DNA of 13,375 nucleotides from Alphaproteobacteria bacterium (lineage in GTDB: Bacteria; Pseudomonadota; Alphaproteobacteria; Rhodobacterales; Rhodobacteraceae), in the NCBI GenBank assembly GCA_024277955.1, contig JAJRUE010000030.1, positions 1 to 13,375 of the forward strand, in the 5' to 3' direction. A program made the position numbers and the translations under genes. Below, piece after piece: positions 1 to 7,313 of this stretch. The notes below the pieces were generated by a model. That model had not been told where the DNA came from, did no database searches, and saw only the letters and a program-made list of their open reading frames with translations. The stretch's first letter is position 1; each line of letters begins with the position of its first letter.

Positions 1-1056
1 GGCGGCAGCGCCGACAATCTGACGGTGCAGATCGTCCGCGTCGACAACCTGCCGGACGGCGAAACCAGCGACGCGATCAGCCACGCCGACGCGCTGCCGG
101 CGCCGCCTCCGCTGGAAGCCGGGCAGGTGTTCGAGGGCTACCGCGTGCTGCGCCCGCTGCACATCAGCCACCGCAGCCATGTCTGGCTGGTCGAGAACAC
201 CGACAGCGGCGCCCTGGCGGCGCTCAAGCTGCCATCGGTCGACCTGCGCGCCGACCCCCAATACCTGCGCCGCTTCATGATCGAAGACTGGATCGCGCGC
301 CGGATCACCAGCGCGCATGTGCTCAGGGCGCTGCCGGCGGTGCGCCCCGGTCGCTTCGTCTACACGGTGACCGAATACATCCGGGGACAGACGCTGGCCC
401 AGTGGATGATCGACAACCCGCGGTGCGATCTGGAAACCATGCGCGGCATCGTCGAACAGATCGCCAAGGGCCTGCGCGCCTTTCACCGCAAGGAAATGCT
501 GCACCAGGACCTGCGCCCCGAAAACATCATGATCGACAAGGCCGGCACCGTGAAGATCATCGACTTTGGCGCGGTTCACGTGGCCGGCGTCACCGCCACC
601 CAGGCCGCCCCCGGCCAGGTTCCGGGCGCCATGCAATACGCAGCCCCCGAATATTTCCTGGCCGAGCCCGCCGACCGGCGCGCGGATTACTATTCTCTTG
701 GGGTGATCGCCTATCAGATGCTGACCGGACGGCTGCCCTACGGGGCCGCGCCGACCCGGCTGCGCACCCCGGCCCAGCGGCGCAAGCTGCGCTATCGACC
801 GGCCCGCGAAGAGCGCGACGATATCGCGCCCTGGATCGACGCCGCGCTGGCCAAGGCGGTGCACCCCGACCCGCGCGGCCGCCACGACAGCCTGTCCGAA
901 CTTCTCGCCGACCTGCGCCGGCCAAACCCCGGCCTGTTGCCGGCCAGGACGAAACCGCTGCTCGAACGCAGCCCGGCGGCGTTCTGGCGTGGCGTTTCGC
1001 TGATCCTTCTTGCGGTGGTGGTGGCCCAGCAGCTGTGGCTGAACGGCCAACCGTGA
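1..1056 (+). CDS. Bifunctional PP2C-type phosphatase / serine-threonine protein kinase, membrane-anchored (5' end outside window)
   Basis: The frame is open from base 1, giving 351 visible residues. The first residues (GGSADNLTVQIVRV) look like the last strand of a PP2C phosphatase domain (usual ending DN-(I/L)-TV-x-V-x-V), so the GTG at 25 is probably internal. A protein kinase domain follows: GYRVLRP, the ATP-binding Lys in ALKLP (codon 76), the catalytic loop HQDLRPEN (Asp codon 170), DFG (Asp codon 188), AAPEY as the APE motif, and DYYSLGVIAYQMLTGRLPY. The C-terminal stretch SLILLAVVVAQQLWL is one membrane segment, so the enzyme probably sits on the inner membrane facing the cytoplasm. 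The HRD Arg is Gln and the glycine loop is degenerate; as far as I recall both are usual in this proteobacterial fusion family. Its target is unknown. It ends 12 bp before the convergent SRAP gene. Confidence 0.85.
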   Translation, partial: GGSADNLTVQIVRVDNLPDGETSDAISHADALPAPPPLEAGQVFEGYRVLRPLHISHRSHVWLVENTDSGALAALKLPSVDLRADPQYLRRFMIEDWIARRITSAHVLRALPAVRPGRFVYTVTEYIRGQTLAQWMIDNPRCDLETMRGIVEQIAKGLRAFHRKEMLHQDLRPENIMIDKAGTVKIIDFGAVHVAGVTATQAAPGQVPGAMQYAAPEYFLAEPADRRADYYSLGVIAYQMLTGRLPYGAAPTRLRTPAQRRKLRYRPAREERDDIAPWIDAALAKAVHPDPRGRHDSLSELLADLRRPNPGLLPARTKPLLERSPAAFWRGVSLILLAVVVAQQLWLNGQP

Positions 1057-1068
1057 CGCGCGCGCGGC

Positions 1069-1755
1069 TCAGGGTTCGTCGCCCTGCGCGGACCCGGTCA
1101 GCGGTGCAATCAATTCCGGCCCCGACGCCCGGTTCGAATTCACCGCCCGCGACACCCGGTGAAATCGCAGCACCCCTTCGCGCGCCGGGCGCATCAGCCG
1201 CGCCGCCCCCTTGCCGGCTTCCCCCAGCCACAGGCCGTGATCGCGGGTCTCGACGATCACCGGCATCCGGTGGTGGATCGGCGCGATATCGGCGTTCGCT
1301 TCGGTGGTGACGATGGCGCAGCTTGTCACCGCCTCGTCGCCGCGCCGCCAGTCCTGCCAGACCCCGGCCAGCGCCAGGGGCGCTGCGTCGGCGCGGCTGA
1401 TGTACCAGGGCAGGCGCGCGCCATCCGCCCCCTTGCTCCATTCGTAAAACCCGCTGGCGGGGATCAGACAGCGCCGCTCGCGGCAGGCGGCGCGAAAGGC
1501 CGGCTTTTCGGCAATGGTTTCGGCGCGCGCATTGATCAGCAGCGGCCCGGCGTCAATGTCCTTGTACCAGGCCGGGATGAACCCCCAGCGCATCGCCACA
1601 AGCCGCCGCCCGGCCGCACCTTCGCGCACCACGTGAATGCGGTTGGTGGGGCAGACATTGTAGTTGGGCACCGGCGGCAGATCATTGTCGGGCGCCGCGG
1701 CGAATAGCTGCGCCATGGCATCGGGGGGCAGAAGCGTTGCAAATCGTCCACACAT
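1069..1755 (-). CDS. yedK: SOS response-associated peptidase family protein (SRAP; YedK/HMCES abasic-site crosslinking protein)
   Basis: A 228-residue protein, a usual SRAP length. Family members crosslink through Cys2 to abasic sites in single-stranded DNA, shielding them during replication. The start was placed at MCGRF because processing must expose Cys2 as the N-terminal residue; an in-frame upstream start would add 12 residues and bury it. All expected active-site residues are visible: Cys2, Asn75 and Arg77 in INARAET, Glu105 in SGFYEW, and His161 in PIHHRMP. The substrate-pocket motif NYNVCPT is also present. It is probably its own transcription unit: two hairpins (1797-1858) separate it from the nucleotidase gene upstream on the same strand, and it converges with the kinase. 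No SOS box was recognised in the 40 bases before the start. The peptidase name is historical and DNA crosslinking is the better-supported role. Confidence 0.93.
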   Translation of the reverse strand: MCGRFATLLPPDAMAQLFAAAPDNDLPPVPNYNVCPTNRIHVVREGAAGRRLVAMRWGFIPAWYKDIDAGPLLINARAETIAEKPAFRAACRERRCLIPASGFYEWSKGADGARLPWYISRADAAPLALAGVWQDWRRGDEAVTSCAIVTTEANADIAPIHHRMPVIVETRDHGLWLGEAGKGAARLMRPAREGVLRFHRVSRAVNSNRASGPELIAPLTGSAQGDEP

Positions 1756-1796
1756 GGGGCTCCAGACTAACGCCCCGTCACCGGGCGACAACCCGA

Positions 1797-1858
1797 AAGG
1801 CCGCCCCGCAAGGGACGGCCTTGAGATATCTCGTGACGGGCCGCGCCAGCGGCCCGTC
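1797..1858 (-). terminator. Tandem GC-rich hairpins downstream of the nucleotidase gene
   Basis: Two stem-loops lie side by side. At 1835-1858 GACGGGCCGC pairs perfectly with GCGGCCCGTC around the loop GCCA. At 1797-1822 AAGGCCG/CGGCCTT and CCC/GGG pair around a GCAA loop with one C-A mismatch. A 10-bp palindrome, GAGATATCTC, sits between them (1823-1832). They begin about 20 bases after the nucleotidase stop and before the SRAP start. No T-tract follows on the minus strand, so they may stop transcription weakly or protect the 3' end of the mRNA. Confidence 0.55.
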
Positions 1859-1878
1859 TCTACTTGGCAACAGCCGGG

Positions 1879-3399
1879 TTACTGGCCGACGGTCTTGATC
1901 CGGCCTTCGACCTTGGCGGTCACCTTGCCCATGGCTTCGATGTAGTTCATCACATCGTTGGCCAACAGGTTGCCGTTGGCCGCGTCCACCAGCACCTTGC
2001 CGCCGCCCAGCGCCGAATAGCCGTCGCCGCCGTTCAGGATGTAGTTGTTCACCGCCACCTTGTAGACCTTATTCAGATCCAGCGGCTCACCGCCCACGGT
2101 GATCGACACGACCCGCGATCCGGCAGGCGCGCTGGGGTCATAGACATAGGCCATGCCCGACACCTGCGGGAACCGGCCCGAACCCTTTTCGACCTTGCTC
2201 ACCCCGTTTTCGATCGCCGCCAGGATCTGGCTGCCGGGCAGTTCGGTCACCACGGTCGAGTTGCCGAACGGCAACTCGGTCAGGATGTCGCGCCGGGTCA
2301 GCACCGTGCCGGCGTCGTAGGTCCGGTCGGCCCGGATGCCGCCGCCATTGGCAATGGCGATGTCGGCCCCGGTCGCCCAGCGCATCGCATCGGCAATCAG
2401 ATCGCCCATCGCGCTTTCCTCGCCCCGCACCACGTTGCGCCGCGAATCCAGCGGCCCTTCGGTCGGACCCAGCGGCACGTTCAGGCTTTCGTCAAGCTGC
2501 GCCTGGAACTTGTCCACCATCGCCTGGCTTTCCGGATCCGGGGTCACACTCGCCGTGTCGATAAAGCGGAAATTCGGCACCCACTTGATCTTGCGGCGGC
2601 CATCCTTTTCCTTGATCGTCACGGTGATATCCACCGGCGACAGGAAATACCCGTCGATCGAGGTTTCCACGTAGGCCGTGCGCCCGTCGTAATAGGTGCC
2701 ATAGGCGTGGTCGTCGCCCGACATGATCACGTCGAAGGCGCCGCTTGCGATCATCTCGCGGTCGTTGGAACTGTCGGTCTGGACCACCGCGACGACAAAC
2801 TCGGCCCCGTCGGCGCGCGCCTGCTTGGCGGCCGCGATGGCGCTGTCAACCGTATCGCCGAACTTGAGATCGCCGGAACTGGTGACCTCGGGCGTGGTGT
2901 CCTGTGCCACCGGGATCAGCGCGACCTTCAGCCCGTCGATGTCCTTCATCATCACCCCGCCAAGCCCGGCGACCGGGCTGCCATCGGCATTGGTGATGTT
3001 GATCGCCGCCCACGGATACTTGGACGCCGCCATCTTTTCCATGAAGTTCTCGACCCCGAAGTCGAATTCATGGTTGCCCGGCACCGCGATGTCGAACGGC
3101 ACCATATTGGTCAGGTCAATCGTGTTCTGCCCCTTGTCGAAGCCCGACAGGATCGACGGAGAAAGCATATCCCCGTCAAACACATACAGCACGTTGTCCT
3201 CGTTCTCGCGCAGCGACTTGGCGACCGCGTTCAGCCTGGCGAACCCGCCGCGGCCCCGCTTGTCGGCGAAATTGTAGATGTCCCCGACCCCAAGGATGGT
3301 GAATTTGACCGTTTCGGCGAAGGCCGGTGCGTTTACCCCTGCTGCAAGGATGCTTGTTCCTAGGAGCAACGCTCCGATGCGACGAGCATTCATTTTCAT
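1879..3399 (-). CDS. Secreted UshA-like bifunctional metallophosphatase / 5'-nucleotidase with non-canonical metal ligands
   Basis: A 506-residue periplasmic protein. The ATG at 3399 was chosen because AGAGGG lies 7 bases upstream and the N-terminus is then a clean signal peptide (basic MKMNARR, hydrophobic core, AFA cleavage site near residues 28/29). The metallophosphatase domain has GDIYNF (Asp40), FDGD (Asp77) and GNHEFDFG (Asn109). The C-terminal 5'-nucleotidase domain has NGGGIR, LPFGNS and NNYILNGGDGYS. By family it hydrolyses phosphate esters of nucleotides or sugar nucleotides for phosphate and nucleoside scavenging. Oddly, three usual metal ligands seem replaced: the DxH His is Tyr42, the later isolated His is Gln207, and GHxH reads GDDH (residues 228-231). 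Substrate and even activity are therefore uncertain. It is transcribed divergently from the DUF952-pyrD operon. Confidence 0.88.
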   Translation of the reverse strand: MKMNARRIGALLLGTSILAAGVNAPAFAETVKFTILGVGDIYNFADKRGRGGFARLNAVAKSLRENEDNVLYVFDGDMLSPSILSGFDKGQNTIDLTNMVPFDIAVPGNHEFDFGVENFMEKMAASKYPWAAINITNADGSPVAGLGGVMMKDIDGLKVALIPVAQDTTPEVTSSGDLKFGDTVDSAIAAAKQARADGAEFVVAVVQTDSSNDREMIASGAFDVIMSGDDHAYGTYYDGRTAYVETSIDGYFLSPVDITVTIKEKDGRRKIKWVPNFRFIDTASVTPDPESQAMVDKFQAQLDESLNVPLGPTEGPLDSRRNVVRGEESAMGDLIADAMRWATGADIAIANGGGIRADRTYDAGTVLTRRDILTELPFGNSTVVTELPGSQILAAIENGVSKVEKGSGRFPQVSGMAYVYDPSAPAGSRVVSITVGGEPLDLNKVYKVAVNNYILNGGDGYSALGGGKVLVDAANGNLLANDVMNYIEAMGKVTAKVEGRIKTVGQ

Positions 3400-3430
3400 T
3401 TTGTTTCCCTCTCTAGGTGTTGAAGCGGTC

Positions 3431-3459
3431 ATGATTACCCCTTTTGCGAACAGAGTCAA
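3431..3459 (-). promoter_or_regulatory. Candidate sigma-70-type promoter of the nucleotidase gene
   Basis: On the minus strand TTGACT (-35, 5 of 6 matches) lies 17 bases from AATCAT (-10, 4 of 6 matches). Transcription would start about 25 bases before the ATG at 3399, leaving room for the AGAGGG ribosome site. No Pho-box-like direct repeat was seen. Confidence 0.5.
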
Positions 3460-3582
3460 AAGCCCCCGCCGGCCGGATCGCGGGCCGATCAGCGGCACAA
3501 ATGGCCCATATCCGGGGGCGATGACAGGCAGATGACATCACCCCATTGACCCACCGCCAAACAGCGGGCATCACCTGAAACC

Positions 3583-3927
3583 ATGCTGATCTACAAGATA
3601 TTCCGCGCCGAAGAATGGGACGCCCTTCTGGAAGCCGGCCAGACCCGGGGCGCGCCGATCGACCTTGCCGACGGATACATCCATTTTTCCACCGGCGAAC
3701 AGGTGGCCGAAACCTGCGCCAGGTATTTCGCCGGGGTCGAAGGGCTGGTCCTGGCGGTGATCGACAGCGAAGATTTCGGCGACGCGATGAAATGGGAACC
3801 CTCGCGCGGGGGGGCGCTGTTTCCGCATCTCTACCGCAAGCTGCGCCTGTGCGACGTGCTCTGGCACAAGGCGTTGCCGCTGGGCCCGGATGGCCGGCAC
3901 GTGTTCCCCGAAGGCGTGCTGCCATGA
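3583..3927 (+). CDS. DUF952 domain-containing protein
   Basis: A 114-residue soluble protein beginning MLIYKIF, the usual start of this family. Typical features are EEWDAL near the N-terminus, DGYIHFSTGEQV around residues 31-42, the central strand LVLAVID, MKWEPSRGGALFPHLYRKL, and a tail ending FPEGVLP. The biochemical role of DUF952 is, to my knowledge, unestablished; the compact fold with conserved His residues has invited comparison with ADP-ribosyl-handling folds, but nothing here tests that. The stop overlaps the pyrD start (ATGA at 3924-3927), so the two genes are probably translationally coupled. No purine-rich ribosome site precedes the ATG (the upstream bases are CACCTGAAACC), although the start itself fits the family well. 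Confidence 0.88.
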   Translation: MLIYKIFRAEEWDALLEAGQTRGAPIDLADGYIHFSTGEQVAETCARYFAGVEGLVLAVIDSEDFGDAMKWEPSRGGALFPHLYRKLRLCDVLWHKALPLGPDGRHVFPEGVLP

Positions 3928-4982
3928 CGCTTGCCGAAGGCGCCGGCCTGAAACTGATGCGCGCGCTCGATCCTGAAACCGCCCATGGGCTGGCGCTCAG
4001 GGCGTTGCGTGCCGGGCTGGCCCCGCTGCCGGGGCCGGTTTCATCGCCGCGCCTTGCCACCCGCCTGGCCGGGCTGGACCTGCCCAACCCGATCGGGCTC
4101 GCCGCCGGTTTCGACAAGAACGCGACCGCGGTCGCGCCGCTGATGCACGCGGGCTTCGGGTTTATCGAACTGGGCGCCGTGACCCCGCGCCCGCAGCCGG
4201 GAAACCCCCGCCCCCGCCTGTTCCGACTGGCGCGCGACCGGGCGGTGATCAACCGTTTCGGCTTCAACAACGACGGCATGGACGTGGTAGCCGACCGGCT
4301 GGCGGCGCGCCCCGACGGCATTCCGGTGGGGCTGAACCTTGGCGCCAACAAGGACAGCGACGACCGTGCCGGCGACTATGCACAAGTGCTCGAAACCTGC
4401 GGGCCCTACGTCGATTTCGCGACCGTCAACGTATCTTCGCCCAACACCGCGAAACTGCGCGATCTGCAGGGCCCCCAGGCACTGGCCGCCCTGCTCGAGC
4501 GGGTGACCCGCGCGCGCGCCGCCCTGCCCCGCCCGCTGGCGCTGTTTCTGAAAATCGCCCCGGACCTGTCGGACGGCGAAATCGCCGCCATCGCCCGGGT
4601 CGCGCTGGACGCGGGCATCGACGCGATCGTCGCCACCAACACCACCACCGAACGCACCGGCCTGCATGGCCCCCACGCGCGCCAGCAGGGCGGCCTGTCC
4701 GGCGCTCCTCTGTTCGAAAAATCCACCCGCGTTCTGGCCCGCCTGGCCCGCGAAACCGGCGGCGAACTGCCGCTGATCGGGGTGGGCGGCATAAGCTCGG
4801 CCCAGGACGCCTACGCCAAGATCCGGGCCGGTGCCAGCGCGGTTCAGCTTTACACCGCGATGGTCTACGACGGGCTGTCGCTGGCCCCGCGCATCGCCCA
4901 CGACCTTGACCAACTGCTTGCAAAGGATGGGTTTTCGAACATCTCTCAAGCCATCGGCATCGACAAGGAGACATGGCAATGA
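3924..4982 (+). CDS. pyrD: Dihydroorotate dehydrogenase (quinone), class 2
   Basis: A 352-residue enzyme that oxidises dihydroorotate to orotate in pyrimidine biosynthesis, passing electrons through FMN to membrane quinone. The class 2 form is shown by the N-terminal membrane-associating helices (about residues 1-40, ALDPETAHGLALRAL) and by NVSSPNT (169-175), which carries the catalytic Ser typical of class 2 enzymes; class 1A enzymes use Cys there. Other motifs are GLAAGFDKN (58-66), GFGFIELGAVTPRPQ (77-91), INRFGFNNDG (109-118), the FMN-binding Lys in FLKIAPD, ATNTT (237-241) and GVGGI (286-290). The start ATG overlaps the DUF952 stop, and the stop overlaps the ATG of the ArsC-family gene, so all three form one operon. 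Length is normal and no odd residues were seen. Confidence 0.97.
   Translation: MTLAEGAGLKLMRALDPETAHGLALRALRAGLAPLPGPVSSPRLATRLAGLDLPNPIGLAAGFDKNATAVAPLMHAGFGFIELGAVTPRPQPGNPRPRLFRLARDRAVINRFGFNNDGMDVVADRLAARPDGIPVGLNLGANKDSDDRAGDYAQVLETCGPYVDFATVNVSSPNTAKLRDLQGPQALAALLERVTRARAALPRPLALFLKIAPDLSDGEIAAIARVALDAGIDAIVATNTTTERTGLHGPHARQQGGLSGAPLFEKSTRVLARLARETGGELPLIGVGGISSAQDAYAKIRAGASAVQLYTAMVYDGLSLAPRIAHDLDQLLAKDGFSNISQAIGIDKETWQ
4965..4970 (+). promoter_or_regulatory. Ribosome binding site that decides the ArsC-family start
   Basis: AAGGAG lies inside the end of pyrD. It is only 2 bases from the ATG at 4973 but 8 bases from the ATG at 4979, so the second ATG is the workable start. That choice also makes an ATGA overlap with the pyrD stop. 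Confidence 0.8.
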
Positions 4983-5323
4983 CCGTCACGATCTGGCACA
5001 ATCCGCGCTGCTCCAAATCGCGCGCGACCCTCGCGCTGCTGCGCGAACGCGGTCTCGAACCGACCGAGCGCCGCTACCTGGACAACCCGCCCACCGCGGC
5101 CGAAATTCGCGAAACCGCCCGCCTGCTGGGCCGCCCGGTGATCGCCTTCACCCGAACCGGCGAAGCGCTGTTCAAGGAACTCGGCCTTTCAAGGGACAGC
5201 GACGAAGACACCCTGGTCGAGGCCCTGGCCGCCCACCCGCGCCTGATCGAACGCCCCATCGTGTTCGCCAACGGCAAGGCCGCGCTCGGCCGCCCGCCCG
5301 AGGCGGTTCTGGATATCCTCTGA
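4979..5323 (+). CDS. arsC: ArsC/YfgD-family arsenate reductase (glutaredoxin-type)
   Basis: A 114-residue thioredoxin-fold protein. HNPRCSKSR (residues 7-15) holds the catalytic Cys11, equivalent to Cys12 of E. coli ArsC. The later segment ERPIVFANGKAALGRPPE has the conserved RPIV and GRPPE motifs. Members reduce arsenate to arsenite through a Cys-arsenate adduct and glutaredoxin. The close resemblance of HNPRCSKSR to E. coli YfgD, and the absence of arsenic efflux or arsR genes nearby, make a housekeeping YfgD-like role as likely as true arsenic resistance. It is the last gene of the DUF952-pyrD operon (ATGA overlap with pyrD) and is followed by a strong terminator. A longer start at 4973 is possible but its ribosome-site spacing is too short. 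Confidence 0.87.
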   Translation: MTVTIWHNPRCSKSRATLALLRERGLEPTERRYLDNPPTAAEIRETARLLGRPVIAFTRTGEALFKELGLSRDSDEDTLVEALAAHPRLIERPIVFANGKAALGRPPEAVLDIL

Positions 5324-5356
5324 CCCCGCAGCCCACGCAGCGAACACACCCTTCCC

Positions 5357-5380
5357 CTTCTTCTGTCGCAAAATATCCTC
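5357..5380 (-). repeat. Diverged copy of the TATTTTTGC..AGAAGAA intergenic repeat
   Basis: Read on the minus strand it contains TATTTTGC followed by AGAAGAAG, matching the repeats at 12233-12256 and 12390-12413 apart from a 2-base insertion and a few changes. On the plus strand it is followed by GGGGGTG and then a GC hairpin, the same order as at 12390-12442. Confidence 0.6.
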
Positions 5381-5408
5381 GGGGGTGAATGGGCCGGATG
5401 GCCCATGA

Positions 5409-5431
5409 GGGGGCAGACAGCCCCCTTTTTT
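5409..5431 (+). terminator. Rho-independent terminator of the DUF952-pyrD-arsC operon
   Basis: A perfect stem GGGGGC/GCCCCC with loop AGACA is followed immediately by six T on the plus strand. A second hairpin, ATGGGCC/GGCCCAT (5389-5406), precedes it. It lies about 85 bases after the arsC stop and before the end of the convergent MATE gene. There is no T-run in the opposite direction, so it should act mainly on the plus strand. Confidence 0.9.
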
Positions 5432-5476
5432 GTCGCCCCCGCCCCTTTTCGTGCCCCCCACGACGCACGCCAGTCA

Positions 5477-6799
5477 TCAGCCCCCACCAGTGGCCCCGGC
5501 TTCAAGCGCCGGGTATCGCCAGCCAAGCGTCACCGCGCGCGCCAGGTTGAAGATCGTCAGCGACAGCCACAGCCCGTGGTTTTCCCAGGCCGGCACCAGC
5601 AGCACCAGGGCCGCCAGGTAGATCAGCCCCGACAGCACCATCGCGTTGCGCATGTCGCGGCTGCGGGTGGCGCCGATGAAAATGCCGTCCAGCATCCAGG
5701 CCGGAAACCCCAGAAGCGAACCGAACACCGCCCAGGGCAGGAACAGGCGCGCCACCTCGCGCACCTCGGGCGCGGTGGCCATCACGTCGATCAGCCAGGG
5801 CCCGGCCAGCCAGAAAAACCCGGTCAGCGGCACCGCGATCGCCATGCCCCACTGGCTGGACAGCAGCGCCGCCCGGCGCAGCCCGGCCCGGTTGCGCGCC
5901 CCCAGCGCCGCCCCCACCAGCGCTTCGGCCGCATAGGCGAACCCGTCCAGCGCATAGGCCATGATGTAGAGAAACTGCAAGATCACCTGGTTGGCCGCCA
6001 GCGTGACCTCTCCGAACCGGGCGCCCACGAAAAGAAAGCTCAGAAACGCCGCCTGCAGGATCATCGAACGCACCATGATGTCGCCATTCACCGCCATCAT
6101 CCGGCGAATGCGCGCCCGGTCCAGAATGCGCCGCCAGTCGCGCCACTGCTCGCCGCCAAAGGCCGCACGGCACAGCCACAGCCCGCCGGCCAGGCCGCTC
6201 CATTCCGCAAGCAGGGTCGCCGTTGCCACCCCCTGGATGCCCCAGCCAAGCCCCAGCACGAACCACAGGTCCAGCACGATGTTCAAGCCGTTCATCCAGA
6301 GCTGCAGCGCAAAAATGCCGCGTGTGCGTTCGGTCGCCACCAGCCAGCCGGTGACCGCGTAGATCGAGATCGCCGCCGGCGCGCCCCAGATCCGCACCAC
6401 GAGGTAGTCGCGCGCCAGCGCTTCCACCTCGGGGGTCGCCGGGGCGAGCGCGAAGGCCGCCCAGAACACCGCCGCCTGAGCCAGGATGAACACCAGCCCG
6501 GCCGAAGCGCCGATCATCAGCGCGCGCATCAGGATGGCGCCGGATTCGGCCACCTCGCCGGCGCCGCGCGCCTGGGCGACCAGCCCCGTCGTGCCCATCC
6601 GCAAAAAGCCGAAGATCCAGTAGCTGGCCGACAGGATCACCGCCCCGATCCCCACCGCCCCGATCGGCGCCGCCAGCCCGAGCTGGCCGATCACGCCGGT
6701 ATCCACCGCCCCGAGAATCGGGATCGTGGCGTTGGACAGAAGGATCGGCGCGGCGATGTTCAGCACCCGCCGGTGGGTGATGCGCGTCGCCTCAGCCAT
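5477..6799 (-). CDS. MATE family multidrug efflux transporter (DinF-like)
   Basis: A 440-residue inner-membrane protein, a normal MATE length, with about 12 hydrophobic segments in two similar halves. The N-terminal ITHRRVLNIAAPILLSNATI and the following GAVDTGVIGQLG are typical of the DinF branch, as are GTTGLVAQARGAGE after segment 2 and AEALVGAALGARNR in the second half. Members export cationic or other toxic organic compounds in exchange for H+ or Na+; the substrate cannot be read here. The ATG overlaps the stop of the upstream hotdog gene by 8 bases (ATGGCTGA) and has no clear ribosome site of its own, so translation is probably coupled. It ends convergently with the arsC operon. Its place behind two thioesterases suggests co-expression but gives no firm clue to the cargo. 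Confidence 0.93.
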   Translation of the reverse strand: MAEATRITHRRVLNIAAPILLSNATIPILGAVDTGVIGQLGLAAPIGAVGIGAVILSASYWIFGFLRMGTTGLVAQARGAGEVAESGAILMRALMIGASAGLVFILAQAAVFWAAFALAPATPEVEALARDYLVVRIWGAPAAISIYAVTGWLVATERTRGIFALQLWMNGLNIVLDLWFVLGLGWGIQGVATATLLAEWSGLAGGLWLCRAAFGGEQWRDWRRILDRARIRRMMAVNGDIMVRSMILQAAFLSFLFVGARFGEVTLAANQVILQFLYIMAYALDGFAYAAEALVGAALGARNRAGLRRAALLSSQWGMAIAVPLTGFFWLAGPWLIDVMATAPEVREVARLFLPWAVFGSLLGFPAWMLDGIFIGATRSRDMRNAMVLSGLIYLAALVLLVPAWENHGLWLSLTIFNLARAVTLGWRYPALEAGATGGG

Positions 6800-7313
6800 C
6801 GCCGCCCGACGGCCTGGGCGGCATCAGGAAATGCGCCGTCGCCTGGGCGAAGGGGCGCATCCGGTTGTCCTGCCAGCCTTCCACATGGACGCTGGCGTAG
6901 CGCCGGCCCGACCGGTTCACCCGCGCCCGGGCATAGGCATCGCGCGGCAGGCCGGAACGCAGGTAATCCACCGTGAAATCAATGGTTTTCGGCAGCCGAG
7001 GCAGGTGGCTCCGGTTGACCGAGGCCGCATCGATCCGGCCCGCCTCGATATCTTCCCACAGCATCGTCCAGCTCAGCTCGATGATCGCGGTGACCTCGAG
7101 AAAGGCCGCGGTTGCGCCGCCATGCAGCGCCGGCAGCATCGGGTTGCCGATCAGCTTTTCGGCAAAGGGCATGGTGGCGGTCAGCTCGTCGCCGCGGCGG
7201 GTGAACTCGATCCCCAGGAAACGGATGTAGGGCACGCCTTCGACCAGCGCCTTGAGCGCGCCGTCGCGCCGCTGCTTGATCACCTGAACGGGCTCGGGGC
7301 GGGGGCGGGTCAT
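6792..7313 (-). CDS. Hotdog-fold PaaI-like thioesterase (second gene of pair)
   Basis: A 173-residue hotdog protein. The segment EKLIGNPMLPALHGGATAAFLEVTAI (about residues 50-75) is the hotdog helix with the HGG turn, where the acyl-thioester acts; TIDFTVDYLRSG is the following strand, and RYASVHVEGWQ a later one. By family it hydrolyses acyl-CoA thioesters; chain-length preference is unknown. The ATG at 7313 was chosen because it forms an ATGA overlap with the stop of the upstream hotdog gene; a longer reading would run back across that gene in another frame. No good ribosome site is visible, which suits translational coupling. At about 30 residues more than its neighbour it is on the long side. 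The HGG motif and the preceding LIG(N/D)P are shared with the neighbour, so the pair probably arose by duplication or forms a mixed oligomer. Confidence 0.87.
   Translation of the reverse strand: MTRPRPEPVQVIKQRRDGALKALVEGVPYIRFLGIEFTRRGDELTATMPFAEKLIGNPMLPALHGGATAAFLEVTAIIELSWTMLWEDIEAGRIDAASVNRSHLPRLPKTIDFTVDYLRSGLPRDAYARARVNRSGRRYASVHVEGWQDNRMRPFAQATAHFLMPPRPSGGDG

Noticed and set aside
25..27. GTG as the true start of the kinase
   Set aside because: The frame continues to base 1 and the upstream residues match the end of a PP2C domain, so the gene most likely begins before the window.
1756..1791. Upstream in-frame start adding 12 residues to the SRAP protein
   Set aside because: SRAP activity needs Cys2 at the processed N-terminus, so the MCGRF start is required.
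1864..3363. 499-codon open frame on the plus strand
   Set aside because: It is the antisense shadow of the nucleotidase gene, His/Arg-rich with no family features, while the minus strand has a signal peptide and clear motifs.
3462..3519. GCCCCCG...CGGGGGC inverted repeat in the nucleotidase-DUF952 gap
   Set aside because: Seven-base arms separated by 44 bases in GC-rich DNA are weak evidence for a structure or operator.
5405..6976. 523-codon plus-strand frame opposite the MATE gene
   Set aside because: Its Arg/His/Gln/Pro-rich translation is low complexity and the minus strand encodes a clear 12-segment transporter.
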